From: Bradyrhizobium sp. WSM1743
GTDB taxonomy: Bacteria > Pseudomonadota > Alphaproteobacteria > Rhizobiales > Xanthobacteraceae
DNA length: 64,000 bases
NCBI RefSeq assembly: GCF_000473065.1
Contig: NZ_AXAZ01000001.1
Coordinates: 248,001 to 312,000 of the forward strand
Direction of reading: 5' to 3'
Below, piece by piece: positions 8,037 to 16,066 of the stretch. A program made the translations under genes and the position numbers. The stretch's first letter is position 1, and the number at the start of each line of letters is the position of its first letter. The notes beneath the pieces were generated by a model that worked only from the letters and a program-made list of their open reading frames with translations, did no database searches and was not told the origin of the DNA.

Positions 8037-9082
8037 CTTTGTTCTTCGGTTGAAAATCCCCCGAAGAGCTGGGTCAGGGGTTCGCCCATATACGAGTCCT
8101 TGAATTCATGCGGGTGCACGAACTCTTCCTTAAACCACGGGAAGCGAGCCGGATTGAAAGCCTCGATCAGCCAGTCAATCATGTGCCGCACGCGCGGGAT
8201 ACGGCCGCTACCGGGGTGGTAGGATAGCCAGATATCCAGCGGTCGGTTCAGCTCGACCTCCAGTGGAATCAACTTCCCGCCAAGCGCAATGGCGTAGCTC
8301 GGGAATACGCCGATGCCGGCGCCATTCGCGACCGCCCAGTAGTTGGCGCTTGAGACGTTGGTCTTCATGACCAGAAGGTCACGTTCCGGAACGCCCGGGA
8401 AGAAGCTCTCGAAGGATTCCTTGGCGGCAAGCTGGTCGGCGAATTGCAGCACCAGGCGATGCTTGATCAATTCCGCCGCTGAGTGCGGCGCGCCATGCTT
8501 TGCGATGTATTTCTCGGAGGCCCAGAACATCAGATGCATGCGGCCGAGCCGCACCAGCTTGATGTCGAGCGCCGAGGGACGCGACAGATGGATGGCGACG
8601 TCGGCCTCGTGGCGCGAGACGTCGGCCGAGCGCATCGCGCAATGCAGGTCCACCAGGATCTTCGGATAGGCTTGCTGGAATTCCACCAGTCGCGGGGCCA
8701 GCCAGAATGTGCCGAGCCCCTCGGTGACGGCAACGCGGACCTCACCGGACAAGGCGTTGGCCATCGAATCGCTGGCGCGCAGCACGTCGAAGGTGGCCGC
8801 TTCCATGCGCTCGACGGCGGAGACCACCAGAGCACCCTCATCGGTCAGATGGGTGCCGTGAACGTCGCGGGTGAACAGCGTGGTGCCGGTCTGGCGTTCG
8901 AAATCGTCGATCCGTCGGCGCACGGCGTTGATCGACAGCGACAAGCGCTCAGCCGCCGAGCGAAAACTTCCGCAGCGAACGACTTCCAAAAATATGCGGG
9001 CGGCATCCCAATCCGAGAGGCCGCTGAGATTTGTCTTTGGGCGTTCCGCCACAGGAACGCCCCTTTCCGCCAAGGAGTGCAT
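8033..9082 (-). CDS. LysR-family transcriptional regulator
   Basis: At 349 residues this is slightly longer than the usual 300 because of extensions at both ends. The winged helix-turn-helix is at about 25-85 (DAARIFLEVVRCGSFRSAAERLSLSINAVRRRIDDFE), followed by a periplasmic-binding-like effector domain. The ATG at 9082 has a plausible Shine-Dalgarno (GAAGGGA). LysR proteins usually control a divergent gene. Here the divergent side is a 484-base spacer followed by a small unknown gene at 9567. The 3' end overlaps the XRE gene, so the two form a bicistronic regulatory unit. The inducer is unknown. Confidence 0.88.
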   Translation of the reverse strand: MHSLAERGVPVAERPKTNLSGLSDWDAARIFLEVVRCGSFRSAAERLSLSINAVRRRIDDFERQTGTTLFTRDVHGTHLTDEGALVVSAVERMEAATFDVLRASDSMANALSGEVRVAVTEGLGTFWLAPRLVEFQQAYPKILVDLHCAMRSADVSRHEADVAIHLSRPSALDIKLVRLGRMHLMFWASEKYIAKHGAPHSAAELIKHRLVLQFADQLAAKESFESFFPGVPERDLLVMKTNVSSANYWAVANGAGIGVFPSYAIALGGKLIPLEVELNRPLDIWLSYHPGSGRIPRVRHMIDWLIEAFNPARFPWFKEEFVHPHEFKDSYMGEPLTQLFGGFSTEEQR

Positions 9083-9566
9083 ACAAGTCCCTTCAGGAAG
9101 CTAAACTGGCAGAATCTGGCGCAAACCACAACCACGACGGGTTGGGGAATGACGAGTTTTGAACGTCATCCTTACTGCTGCGTGGGTGGTATTGGGATGC
9201 TGCCGCGGGCTGGGAATTCGGGCAGACGATCGGCCTGACTGAGGGGTTTTGGCGTGAGTTCCGTTGCGAGCCGTGGAGTGGCTGCGGGATTGCCGGCGCT
9301 GTCCGCAATGGAAATTTTTGCGCGAGAGCCGATGCCGTCTCCCTCGATGGATCGATCACACCGCATCACGCGTTTGCTCCCGGACCACTTCGGCGATCTC
9401 CAACGGTGCTGCATGGCGATGGCGGCCGAAGCCGCAGTTCCACCGCAGAATCACACTGAAATCAGGTTCGGAGGCGCAGTCGCCTCGTGCTATCTTTGGT
9501 CTTTCATGGGGGCCGAAGGGGGCGTGACAAGTACGTCTCGCAGGCCGAATTAACGGAAAGAACGCC
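9083..9566. other. Long spacer between LysR gene and a small unknown gene
   Basis: I see no convincing gene, repeat or terminator in these 484 bases. Short open frames on both strands have poor composition and no ribosome site. It presumably holds the divergent promoters of the LysR-XRE pair and the gene at 9567. Confidence 0.5.
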
Positions 9567-9833
9567 GTGTCGCATTCAGACGAACAGTTGCAGTCGGTGC
9601 TGGAAACGCTCGAGGAGTGCCGCAGGGTTCTCAATGAGTGCAGCAGCCGTGAGTCGGCCGAGATGCTGTCCATCGTCATCCTCGACGTCAGGATGAAACT
9701 GAAAGGAATTGACAGTGCCGATCTCAGGGCACTGTGCGACGAAATGCTGCGGAGCGCTGCGAGTGAGCCGCCGCCCCCTTCCAAGCAGACGCAGGACCAG
9801 CCCCGGCGTCCGCTGCTCCGCGTGGTGAAATAG
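9567..9833 (+). CDS. Conserved-looking small hypothetical protein (88 aa)
   Basis: The start is GTG at 9567 with GGAAAG upstream at suitable distance. The product is helical and amphipathic in its first 65 residues (QSVLETLEECRRVLNECSS; EMLSIVILDVRMKLKGI). It then has a proline-rich basic tail (PPPPSKQTQDQPRRP). No signal peptide or membrane segment is visible. The regular alternation of charged and hydrophobic residues suggests a real protein with a short coiled coil. I do not recognise a family. Confidence 0.6.
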   Translation: MSHSDEQLQSVLETLEECRRVLNECSSRESAEMLSIVILDVRMKLKGIDSADLRALCDEMLRSAASEPPPPSKQTQDQPRRPLLRVVK

Positions 9834-9875
9834 CCGCGCCGCCGAATCTCCCTGTTTGGCGAGGTTTGTGCGCGT

Positions 9876-9911
9876 CCCGATGCCGCATCTGTGATCACGG
9901 AGGGCATCGGG
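9876..9911 (+). terminator. Inverted repeat downstream of the 88-aa gene
   Basis: CCCGATGCC (9876-9884) and GGCATCGGG (9903-9911) form a 9-bp perfect stem around an 18-base loop, 42 bases after the stop codon. No T-run follows, so termination is only a possibility. Confidence 0.35.
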
Positions 9912-10039
9912 AGGAGCCTTGGTTCTGTGCGCCTCTGTTGCGCATTCTCCGGCATCGGCTACACCAGAGCCGGTTCGGCGCCGGGCCGGGCGCATTGCTT
10001 GCGCGCCGTACCGGCACCTGAGATGGCTCCGACTGCATC

Positions 10040-10771
10040 ATGCAAAATGTTTCGATCCCGGCGGCGCTGATTGCCGGCCTCGTCAGCTTCCTCTCGCCTT
10101 GCGTCCTGCCTCTGGTCCCGCCCTATCTGATCTACCTCACGGGCGCCACGATCGAGCATGTCGAGAGCGACGAGCCGGCCGCGGCCTCCAAGCGCGCGAT
10201 CATGATGTCGGCGCTCCTGTTCGTGCTCGGCTTTTCCACGGTGTTCGTGGCGCTCGGCGCCAGCGCCTCGCTGATCGGCGGGCTGATCCGGGCCTGGTCG
10301 GCGGAGCTGTCGATCATCGCCGGCATCGTCATCATCATCATGGGCCTGCACTTCCTGGGCTTGACGCGCATCGGCCTTTTGATGCGCGAGGGACGGCTGC
10401 CGATCCCCAAGCCGGTCGGCCTCTGGGGCGCCTATATCATGGGCCTCGCTTTCGCCTTCGGCTGGACGCCCTGCATCGGCCCGATCCTCGCCGCGATCCT
10501 CTCGATCGCCGCGGCGGAAGCCACGGTGACGAAGGGCGCCGGCCTGCTCGCGGTCTATTCCGCGGGCCTCGGTATTCCCTTCCTGATCGCCGCGCTTATG
10601 ATCGAGCAGTTCTCAGCGCTGTTCGCGCGCATGAAGGGCCAGCTCGTCAATGTCGAGCGCGCCATGGGCGTCTTGATGGTGATCACCGGCATCGGCTTTC
10701 TCACCGGCGCGGTCTCGAATGTGAGCATCTGGCTGCTGGAGACGTTTCCGGCGCTGCAGACGATCGGGTGA
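10040..10771 (+). CDS. ccdA: Cytochrome c biogenesis protein CcdA (thiol-disulfide transmembrane electron carrier)
   Basis: The 243-residue polytopic membrane protein has about six hydrophobic segments. It has the two CcdA/DsbD-beta cysteine motifs: Cys21 in FLSPCVLPLVPPYL and Cys145 in GWTPCIGPIL. These cysteines carry reducing equivalents from cytoplasmic thioredoxin to periplasmic partners such as CcmG or haem-handling thioredoxins. The ATG at 10040 has no obvious Shine-Dalgarno, but a stop lies just upstream in frame. The C-terminus ETFPALQTIG is echoed by a decayed copy at 13041-13073, beyond the peroxidase gene. No other cytochrome c maturation gene is adjacent. Confidence 0.93.
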   Translation: MQNVSIPAALIAGLVSFLSPCVLPLVPPYLIYLTGATIEHVESDEPAAASKRAIMMSALLFVLGFSTVFVALGASASLIGGLIRAWSAELSIIAGIVIIIMGLHFLGLTRIGLLMREGRLPIPKPVGLWGAYIMGLAFAFGWTPCIGPILAAILSIAAAEATVTKGAGLLAVYSAGLGIPFLIAALMIEQFSALFARMKGQLVNVERAMGVLMVITGIGFLTGAVSNVSIWLLETFPALQTIG

Positions 10772-10915
10772 GGCGCGCGGGAACCGGGTTTTCACGGACG
10801 AAATAGCAAAGGAACCGTTGAGACCTGCGGGGCATGCTGTCACGGAACGACGAGATACCAAACCTTTCCGGTGCCGAGACGTTGCATCAGGGACAACTCG
10901 CATGGTGGAGATCAC

Positions 10916-11188
10916 GTGACCGAGACACTGCGCTTAGAGCCCTTGCCGAACAACGCGGCTTTGGTTGCCTGGCAATTTTTGGGGCAGCCGTTGCAGGAGT
11001 GGCCGAGCTGGGTTCAGTCGAGTTGCTCGCTGCAGAAGGATGCCGATGGAAAATTCGAACTTCGGCACGAGCGGCGCAGCGGCACTCAAATCGTCTATCT
11101 CGGCGAGTGGCTGGTGAGAGATCTCGATGGCGGCATAGACTTTTACACGGACGCTGAGATCTGGGCGCGGTTCGCCGCGAAACGCTAA
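10916..11188 (+). CDS. Small hypothetical cytoplasmic protein (90 aa)
   Basis: GTG at 10916 preceded by TGGAG gives a 90-residue product, MTETLRLEPLPNNAALVAWQ onward. An earlier in-frame start at 10871 lacks a ribosome site. The protein has several tryptophans, an acidic/basic mixed middle (DADGKFELRHERRSG) and the C-terminal pattern DFYTDAEIWARFAAK. No signal peptide or transmembrane segment is visible. I do not recognise the family. It sits between ccdA and the haem peroxidase, on the same strand. Confidence 0.6.
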   Translation: MTETLRLEPLPNNAALVAWQFLGQPLQEWPSWVQSSCSLQKDADGKFELRHERRSGTQIVYLGEWLVRDLDGGIDFYTDAEIWARFAAKR

Positions 11189-11449
11189 AGCGCGATGAGA
11201 TTGGACCGGCTCGTCCATCGCGCCTTAGTCTTTTTTGTTTGAGCTCCAGGCGATCAAAAGCCTGTGTCGTTGGTGGGGCAAAAAGCCTCGCCGGTAGGAC
11301 TCACCCACAGAATGCAATCTGTGGTAATATTTCATTTTACTGCACCCTGAGGGGCATTCTTCAAGAACGTATACTGAAACGAGAATTTTAGACCAATCGA
11401 CATCTTCGGCGCCCCTCTCCCCTTACAGCATTTTGAGCAGGAGCAAGCG

Positions 11450-12994
11450 ATGGGAACCGACGTGAACGTTCATCCCGGTCATGGCAAGGCCGGACGTCAA
11501 CCGACGCGACAATTTCTGGATACGCTTTCCGGACACGACGATCCGGGCATGTTCGGTCGGATGTTTCCGACACTGGAGCCGCTCGCTGTCGACGACGGCC
11601 CGCTGCATGAGCTCGCCGATGCGATGAAGGATCCCGCTCCCGGCGACGCTGCGGGAAACAATCTCAGCGTCCCGGCCGGCTTTACCTATCTCGGGCAATT
11701 CATCGACCACGATATCATGCTCGATCTGACCTCCTTTGGCGAGAAGGAGGCCGATCCGACGGCGGTCACTAATTTTCGCACGCCCGCGCTCGATCTCGAC
11801 AGCGTTTATGGTCTCGGTCCCGACGGAAGCCGCCACCTCTACGCGCGCAATTCGGCGAGCGACAACGGCAAGACTCCGGGCCCCAAGCTCCTGATCGGCA
11901 AGACCGTCAACGTCGATGCCATCACGGGAGATCATCGCAACGACCTGCCGCGCAATCCCGAGGGGTTTGCCCTCATCGGCGATCACCGCAACGACGAGAA
12001 CCTGCTCGTCGCGCAAACCCATCTTGCGATGCTGAAGTTTCACAACAAGGTTTGCGATCAGCTCGCGGCATCGGGAAAGCCGCAGGGCGAGATATTCGAG
12101 GAAGCACGCCGGATCGTGACCTGGCACTACCAATGGATGGTCCTGCACGATTTCGTGGAGCGGATCACCGAGAAGGGGATCGTCGCGAAAATCCTCGAGC
12201 AGGGGCGGCGTTTCTACCGCTTCAGGAAGACACCCTACATGCCCGTCGAGTTTTCCGCTGCGGTCTACCGTCTCGGCCACAGCATGGTTCGCCAGGTCTA
12301 TAGTCACAACAGGATCTTCACGCCGGGTGGCCTCACTCCTGCGACGCTCGATCTGCTGTTCAGGTTCACCGGGCTTTCGGGAGGAATCATCGGTGATCTG
12401 GAGCCTAACCCGATTCAGCCGCCGCTCCCGCTTCCGGTGCTTTCGAGCAACTGGATCATCGACTGGCGGCGCTTCTATCAGGTGCTGTCGAACAATCCTC
12501 CGGGCGTGACCCTCAATCCATCGCGCAAGATCGACCCCTTCGTCGTGCCGCAACTCCACACACTGCCTGGTGACGGCGGCAGCCTGCCGTTCCGCAACCT
12601 CAAGCGCGGCGTGTTGCTGGGATTGCCGTCGGGGCAGGACGTCGCCAAGGCCATGAAGATCAAGAATCCACTGACGCCGGAAGAAATCTCGAAGGGGAGC
12701 GACGGTGCGGTGGCGAAGAAGCATGGCCTGCACCAGCACACTCCGCTATGGTACTACATCCTCAAGGAGGCGGAGCAGCGGGGCGGCGGCGAAAGGCTCG
12801 GGCCGGTTGGCGCGACGCTGCTTGCCGAGGTCTTCGTCGGCCTCGTCCATGGCGACCACCAGTCGTATCTTTGGGTCAAGGGCAAGAACTGGAAGCCGAC
12901 GCTTCCATCGCAAGTGCCGGGCGAATTCACGATGGCCGATCTGCTGCGTTTCGTCGGGGATATCAGTCCGATCGACGGCATCTCGACCGTCTAG
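11450..12994 (+). CDS. Animal-type haem peroxidase (peroxidase-cyclooxygenase superfamily)
   Basis: The 514-residue protein has every hallmark of the superfamily that includes lactoperoxidase and myeloperoxidase. The distal motif GQFIDHDIMLD gives Gln83, Asp86, distal His87 and calcium-ligand Asp88. The GDxRxxE motif GDHRNDEN gives catalytic Arg180 and Glu183. Proximal His277 lies in YRLGHSMVRQVY. Asp86 and Glu183 align with the residues that form ester bonds to haem in lactoperoxidase, so covalent haem is plausible. No signal peptide or carboxy-terminal secretion domain is seen, so location is uncertain. It would oxidise halides or organic donors with H2O2. The start ATG has a GAGCAGGAGC upstream region. 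The gene may belong to an inserted segment. Confidence 0.88.
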   Translation: MGTDVNVHPGHGKAGRQPTRQFLDTLSGHDDPGMFGRMFPTLEPLAVDDGPLHELADAMKDPAPGDAAGNNLSVPAGFTYLGQFIDHDIMLDLTSFGEKEADPTAVTNFRTPALDLDSVYGLGPDGSRHLYARNSASDNGKTPGPKLLIGKTVNVDAITGDHRNDLPRNPEGFALIGDHRNDENLLVAQTHLAMLKFHNKVCDQLAASGKPQGEIFEEARRIVTWHYQWMVLHDFVERITEKGIVAKILEQGRRFYRFRKTPYMPVEFSAAVYRLGHSMVRQVYSHNRIFTPGGLTPATLDLLFRFTGLSGGIIGDLEPNPIQPPLPLPVLSSNWIIDWRRFYQVLSNNPPGVTLNPSRKIDPFVVPQLHTLPGDGGSLPFRNLKRGVLLGLPSGQDVAKAMKIKNPLTPEEISKGSDGAVAKKHGLHQHTPLWYYILKEAEQRGGGERLGPVGATLLAEVFVGLVHGDHQSYLWVKGKNWKPTLPSQVPGEFTMADLLRFVGDISPIDGISTV

Positions 12995-13040
12995 ACCAGA
13001 CGCCCGGCGATCGCCGGTCGCGTCAATGAAGCCGGGCCTT

Positions 13041-13073
13041 GAGACGTTCCCGGCATTGCAGACGATCAGTTAG
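13041..13073 (+). pseudogene. Remnant copy of the ccdA 3' end
   Basis: Bases 13043-13070 match the end of ccdA (10741-10768) at 23 of 28 positions, and both are followed at once by a stop codon. In frame it reads ETFPALQTIS, against ETFPALQTIG in ccdA. Nothing upstream of it resembles ccdA, so it is only a tail fragment. It suggests that the hypothetical gene and peroxidase were inserted between ccdA and its original downstream sequence. Confidence 0.55.
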
Positions 13074-13098
13074 ACCGGCGCGCATCGCGCGCCGGTCT
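13072..13098. terminator. Perfect 11-bp stem between convergent genes
   Basis: AGACCGGCGCG and CGCGCCGGTCT pair perfectly around a 5-base loop. The stem begins inside the stop codon of the ccdA-tail remnant and lies between the convergent peroxidase and binding-protein genes. It has no clear T-run on either side, but its position and strength fit a bidirectional terminator. It may have been the native ccdA terminator. Confidence 0.6.
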
Positions 13099-13115
13099 GG
13101 ATGTTTGCAACAGGC

Positions 13116-14171
13116 TCAAGGCTTGAACACATAGCCTGGCGTGATCGCCGCCGTCTCCGGGATCGGCGGCAGGTCGGCAAACAGCTCGGGACGGTCCTTC
13201 ATGACCTTGAGAATGTGCTTCGGCTCGATATGCGCATTGACGTCGAAGGTCGACTTGAGGATGCCGAGCCGGGAGAGCCGGTCCTCGGCGCTCCAGAGCG
13301 CGCGGTAATTGTTCGCCGACAGCCGGCGGTCCGCCTGCTGGATGTTGAACTGCATCGCAGCCTCGGCGACGTCCTGCTTGAGGCCGGGAATCCAGCGTGT
13401 GGCAACTTGCGCCGCCTGCTTCGGGTTCTTGCGCATCCATTGGTCGGCCTCGGAGACGGCCGCGAGGAATTTCTCGATGGTCTCGCCATTGGCCTGCACC
13501 CAGGGGCGTAGCGCGACGTTGAAGCCGAGATAGGAGATCACGTCGCCGCCGCGGATGATCTCGACCGCGCCGGGCACATCCTTGCCCGCGACGATCGGCC
13601 AGGGATCCCAGCCCGAGAACGCGTCGATGCCCTTGGCGAGCAGGGCGACGGTCATGTCCGGCGGCGGCGTGTTGACCAGCGTCACGTCGTCGGGCTTCAG
13701 CCCGGCCTTCTCCAGCGTCGCCAGGATGTAGAGATGGTTGATCGTGCCGAAGGACGCTGCGATCTTCTTGCCCTTCAGCGTCGACAGGTCGCCCTTGACG
13801 ATGCCTGAACCTTCGCGCGCGATGATCGCCATGGTCGCATCGGAGCCGGCCTTGGTGGCGTTGCCGCTGTAATTGCCGAGCGCGACGAGGTCCATGCCGC
13901 GCAGCACGGCGCCGATCATGGGCACGCCGACCTGCACGATCTCGCTCTCGCCGGCCTGCAATGCGTTCAGCGCGTCGACGCCGGTCGCGTAGGGGCGCGC
14001 GATCGTGACGTCGAGCCCGTACTTCTCGAAGAAGCCGCGCTCGAGCGCGATCGGCAGGCCGATCTGGTCGATACCGGTGACCATGCCGGCCTTCAGCTTC
14101 GTCAGGGTCTGGGCGCTTGCCGGCACCAGGCCGGCGAGAAGCACTAGTCCAAGCAACACGAGTCGTTTCAT
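13116..14171 (-). CDS. ABC transporter periplasmic binding protein (SsuA/TauA/NrtA-like)
   Basis: The 351-residue product begins with a Sec signal peptide (MKRLVLLGLVLLAGLVPASA-Q). It continues as an NMT1/aliphatic-sulfonate-type binding fold, with LPIALERGFFEKYGLDV and LKGKKIAASFGTINHLYILATL. It would capture a small organosulfur, aromatic or similar ligand in the periplasm for the permeases encoded upstream. It is the last gene of a tightly packed five-gene operon (16908 down to 13116), 4 bases after the small membrane-protein gene. The ligand cannot be deduced. Related families bind sulfonates, nitrate, pyrimidines and aromatic acids. Confidence 0.88.
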   Translation of the reverse strand: MKRLVLLGLVLLAGLVPASAQTLTKLKAGMVTGIDQIGLPIALERGFFEKYGLDVTIARPYATGVDALNALQAGESEIVQVGVPMIGAVLRGMDLVALGNYSGNATKAGSDATMAIIAREGSGIVKGDLSTLKGKKIAASFGTINHLYILATLEKAGLKPDDVTLVNTPPPDMTVALLAKGIDAFSGWDPWPIVAGKDVPGAVEIIRGGDVISYLGFNVALRPWVQANGETIEKFLAAVSEADQWMRKNPKQAAQVATRWIPGLKQDVAEAAMQFNIQQADRRLSANNYRALWSAEDRLSRLGILKSTFDVNAHIEPKHILKVMKDRPELFADLPPIPETAAITPGYVFKP

Positions 14172-14175
14172 ATTC

Positions 14176-14508
14176 TCAGCCTCCCTCTTTTATCGGCCCC
14201 ACCGCCGTCACCCAATAGGGTCGGGCCACGGCGTTGAGGTCCGTTCTTTTAACGCCACGCAGTTCGATCGAATGCTCGTCCGTGCCCGAGACGCGTCCGT
14301 ATTGCTGGAACGCGAGCACGTGGAAGCGCTCCGGCGTGAACGGCAGCTCGATCTGCACGTTGACCTTTTCCGATGTGACCGTCAGCTCCGGCGAAATCTT
14401 TCCCGGCGCTGCGATCGTCAGCCAGAGTTGAAACAGCGCCCATGCGGCAATCGCGCCGAGCACGACGCGGGCCTTGGACGAGCGCAAGGCTTCGGAGGCG
14501 ATGCTCAT
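14176..14508 (-). CDS. Small membrane-anchored protein encoded within an ABC transporter operon
   Basis: The 110-residue protein has one membrane segment at about 14-33 (VVLGAIAAWALFQLWLTIAA). A soluble domain follows that would face the periplasm (ISPELTVTSEKVNVQIELPF onward). Its ATG overlaps the ATPase stop as ATGA, and the binding-protein gene starts 4 bases after its stop, so it is translationally coupled to both. Canonical sulfonate/taurine ABC operons lack such a gene. It could be an accessory subunit that helps dock the binding protein or tune the permease, but this is inference. I recognise no domain. Confidence 0.75.
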   Translation of the reverse strand: MSIASEALRSSKARVVLGAIAAWALFQLWLTIAAPGKISPELTVTSEKVNVQIELPFTPERFHVLAFQQYGRVSGTDEHSIELRGVKRTDLNAVARPYWVTAVGPIKEGG

Positions 14509-15263
14509 GCCGCGCGCACCATCTGCAGCACGCGCGCCGAGAGCTGCTTGAAGCGGTCGTCCTTGACAAGGTCGTCCCAGACCCGAGGCCGCGGCAGGTC
14601 GACCGCGATCTGGTCGAGCACGCGTCCCTTCGATAACACGACGACGCGGTTGGCGAGAAACACCGCTTCCGCCACGTCATGGGTGATGAAGATCACCGTC
14701 GGCTTGCGCTCCTGCCAGATGCGGGTCAGTTCCTCCTGGAGCGTCATGCGCGTCTGCGCGTCGACGCTGGCGAACGGCTCGTCCATCAAGAGGACGTCGG
14801 GGTTGTTGGCGAGTGCGCGCACCACGCCGACGCGCTGCTGCATGCCGCCGGAGAGCTCGTTGGGATAGCGGTGCGCCGCGTGCGAGAGCCCGGCAAGCGC
14901 GAGATATTCGCGCGCGATGCGGTCGCGCTCGGCCTTCGGCACGCCGCGCATCTTCGGGCCGAAGCCGACATTGTCGAGCACCGTCTTCCAGGGAAACAGC
15001 GCGAACGACTGGAATACGACGCCACGCTCGGGGCCAGGCCCGTGCACCGGCTTGCCGTCGAGCAGGATGTCCCCCTTCGAATAGGGGATGAAGCCGGCGA
15101 TCATGTTCAGGATCGTCGTCTTGCCGCAGCCGGAGGGACCGACCACCGAGATGAATTCGCCGGGCTCGACGTCGAGCGAGACGTCGTGGACGGCGGTGAC
15201 ATGCGCGCCCGCATAGGGGTCGAAATAGGTCTTGCCGAGATTGCGCAGCGAAAGCATCTTCAT
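14505..15263 (-). CDS. ABC transporter ATP-binding protein (SsuB/TauB-like)
   Basis: The 252-residue ATPase has Walker A GPSGCGKTT, Q-loop VVFQSFALFPW, signature LSGGMQQRVGVVRAL, Walker B VLLMDEPFASVD and switch histidine ITHDVAEAV. It powers import by the two permeases encoded just upstream. ATG at 15263 overlaps the preceding permease stop by 4 bases, and its own stop overlaps the next start, so translation is coupled through the operon. A much longer open frame extends upstream but only runs through the permease gene in another frame. Confidence 0.93.
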   Translation of the reverse strand: MKMLSLRNLGKTYFDPYAGAHVTAVHDVSLDVEPGEFISVVGPSGCGKTTILNMIAGFIPYSKGDILLDGKPVHGPGPERGVVFQSFALFPWKTVLDNVGFGPKMRGVPKAERDRIAREYLALAGLSHAAHRYPNELSGGMQQRVGVVRALANNPDVLLMDEPFASVDAQTRMTLQEELTRIWQERKPTVIFITHDVAEAVFLANRVVVLSKGRVLDQIAVDLPRPRVWDDLVKDDRFKQLSARVLQMVRAA

Positions 15264-16066
15264 GATGTCACCAATCCCCAACGCTGGCCGGTCGCGCGCT
15301 CGAGCGGCGCGAGGATCCAGGCGTCCACGATGTACCAGAGCAATCCGAGAATGATCATGCCGAGCAGGATCTCGACGGTCGAGCCGGCGCGGCGGGCGTC
15401 GAACATCATAAAGCCGATGCCGGAGGTGCCGACGATCATCTCGACCGCGATCAGCGCGCGCCAGCCATAACCGAGCCCGTTGCGCAGGCCCGTGATGATG
15501 TTGGGCAGCGCGCCCGGCAGCGTCACCTCCCACAGCACGCGCGCGCGCGAAGCCCCGAGGCTCAAGGCAGCACGCGCCAGATCGCGCGGCACGGATTCGA
15601 CGCCGAGCACGGTGTTGAGCACGACCGGGAACAGTACGGTGTAGACGATGACGAAGGTCATCGTCGTCAGTCCGAAGCCGAACCAGATCAACAGGATCGG
15701 CAGCCAGGCGATGTCGCCGATGGCCTGGAAGAACAAGAGCACCGGCCAGCAGATGCGGTGCGCCCAGCGGCTGGTGCCGATCAGGATGCCTAAGGGAATG
15801 CCGAGCGCCATGCCGACCGCGGCGCCGGTCGCGAGCCGGATCAGGCTGTCCTGGAGATAGTCGGGCAGGATGCCCTTGTAGGTGAGCGTGAAGAACGCGC
15901 GCACCACATCGCCCGGGCCGGGGAAGAACGCGCGTGGAAACAGTCCGGCTTCGCTGACGGCCGTCCACAGCGCCAGCACCGGGATGAAGGGAATGATTGC
16001 GGCGATCCCCGGCCAGCGCCGGGTCAAGCGGGCATAGCCGGCCCAGATTTGCAGCATCAGGTTCAT
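15260..16066 (-). CDS. ABC transporter permease, second of two in the operon
   Basis: The 268-residue inner-membrane protein has about six hydrophobic segments. Its EAA-loop region reads ARAALSLGASRARVLWEVTLPGALPNIITGLR, typical of SsuC/TauC permeases, and contacts the ATPase. Its start overlaps the stop of the first permease (ATGA) and its stop overlaps the ATPase start. Together with the non-identical permease encoded before it, it would form a heterodimeric channel for one ATPase and one binding protein. Confidence 0.9.
   Translation of the reverse strand: MNLMLQIWAGYARLTRRWPGIAAIIPFIPVLALWTAVSEAGLFPRAFFPGPGDVVRAFFTLTYKGILPDYLQDSLIRLATGAAVGMALGIPLGILIGTSRWAHRICWPVLLFFQAIGDIAWLPILLIWFGFGLTTMTFVIVYTVLFPVVLNTVLGVESVPRDLARAALSLGASRARVLWEVTLPGALPNIITGLRNGLGYGWRALIAVEMIVGTSGIGFMMFDARRAGSTVEILLGMIILGLLWYIVDAWILAPLERATGQRWGLVTS

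Noticed and set aside
9254..9553. 99-residue frame in the spacer before the 88-aa gene
   Set aside because: No ribosome site, biased composition and overlap with equally open frames on the other strand; nothing suggests a protein.
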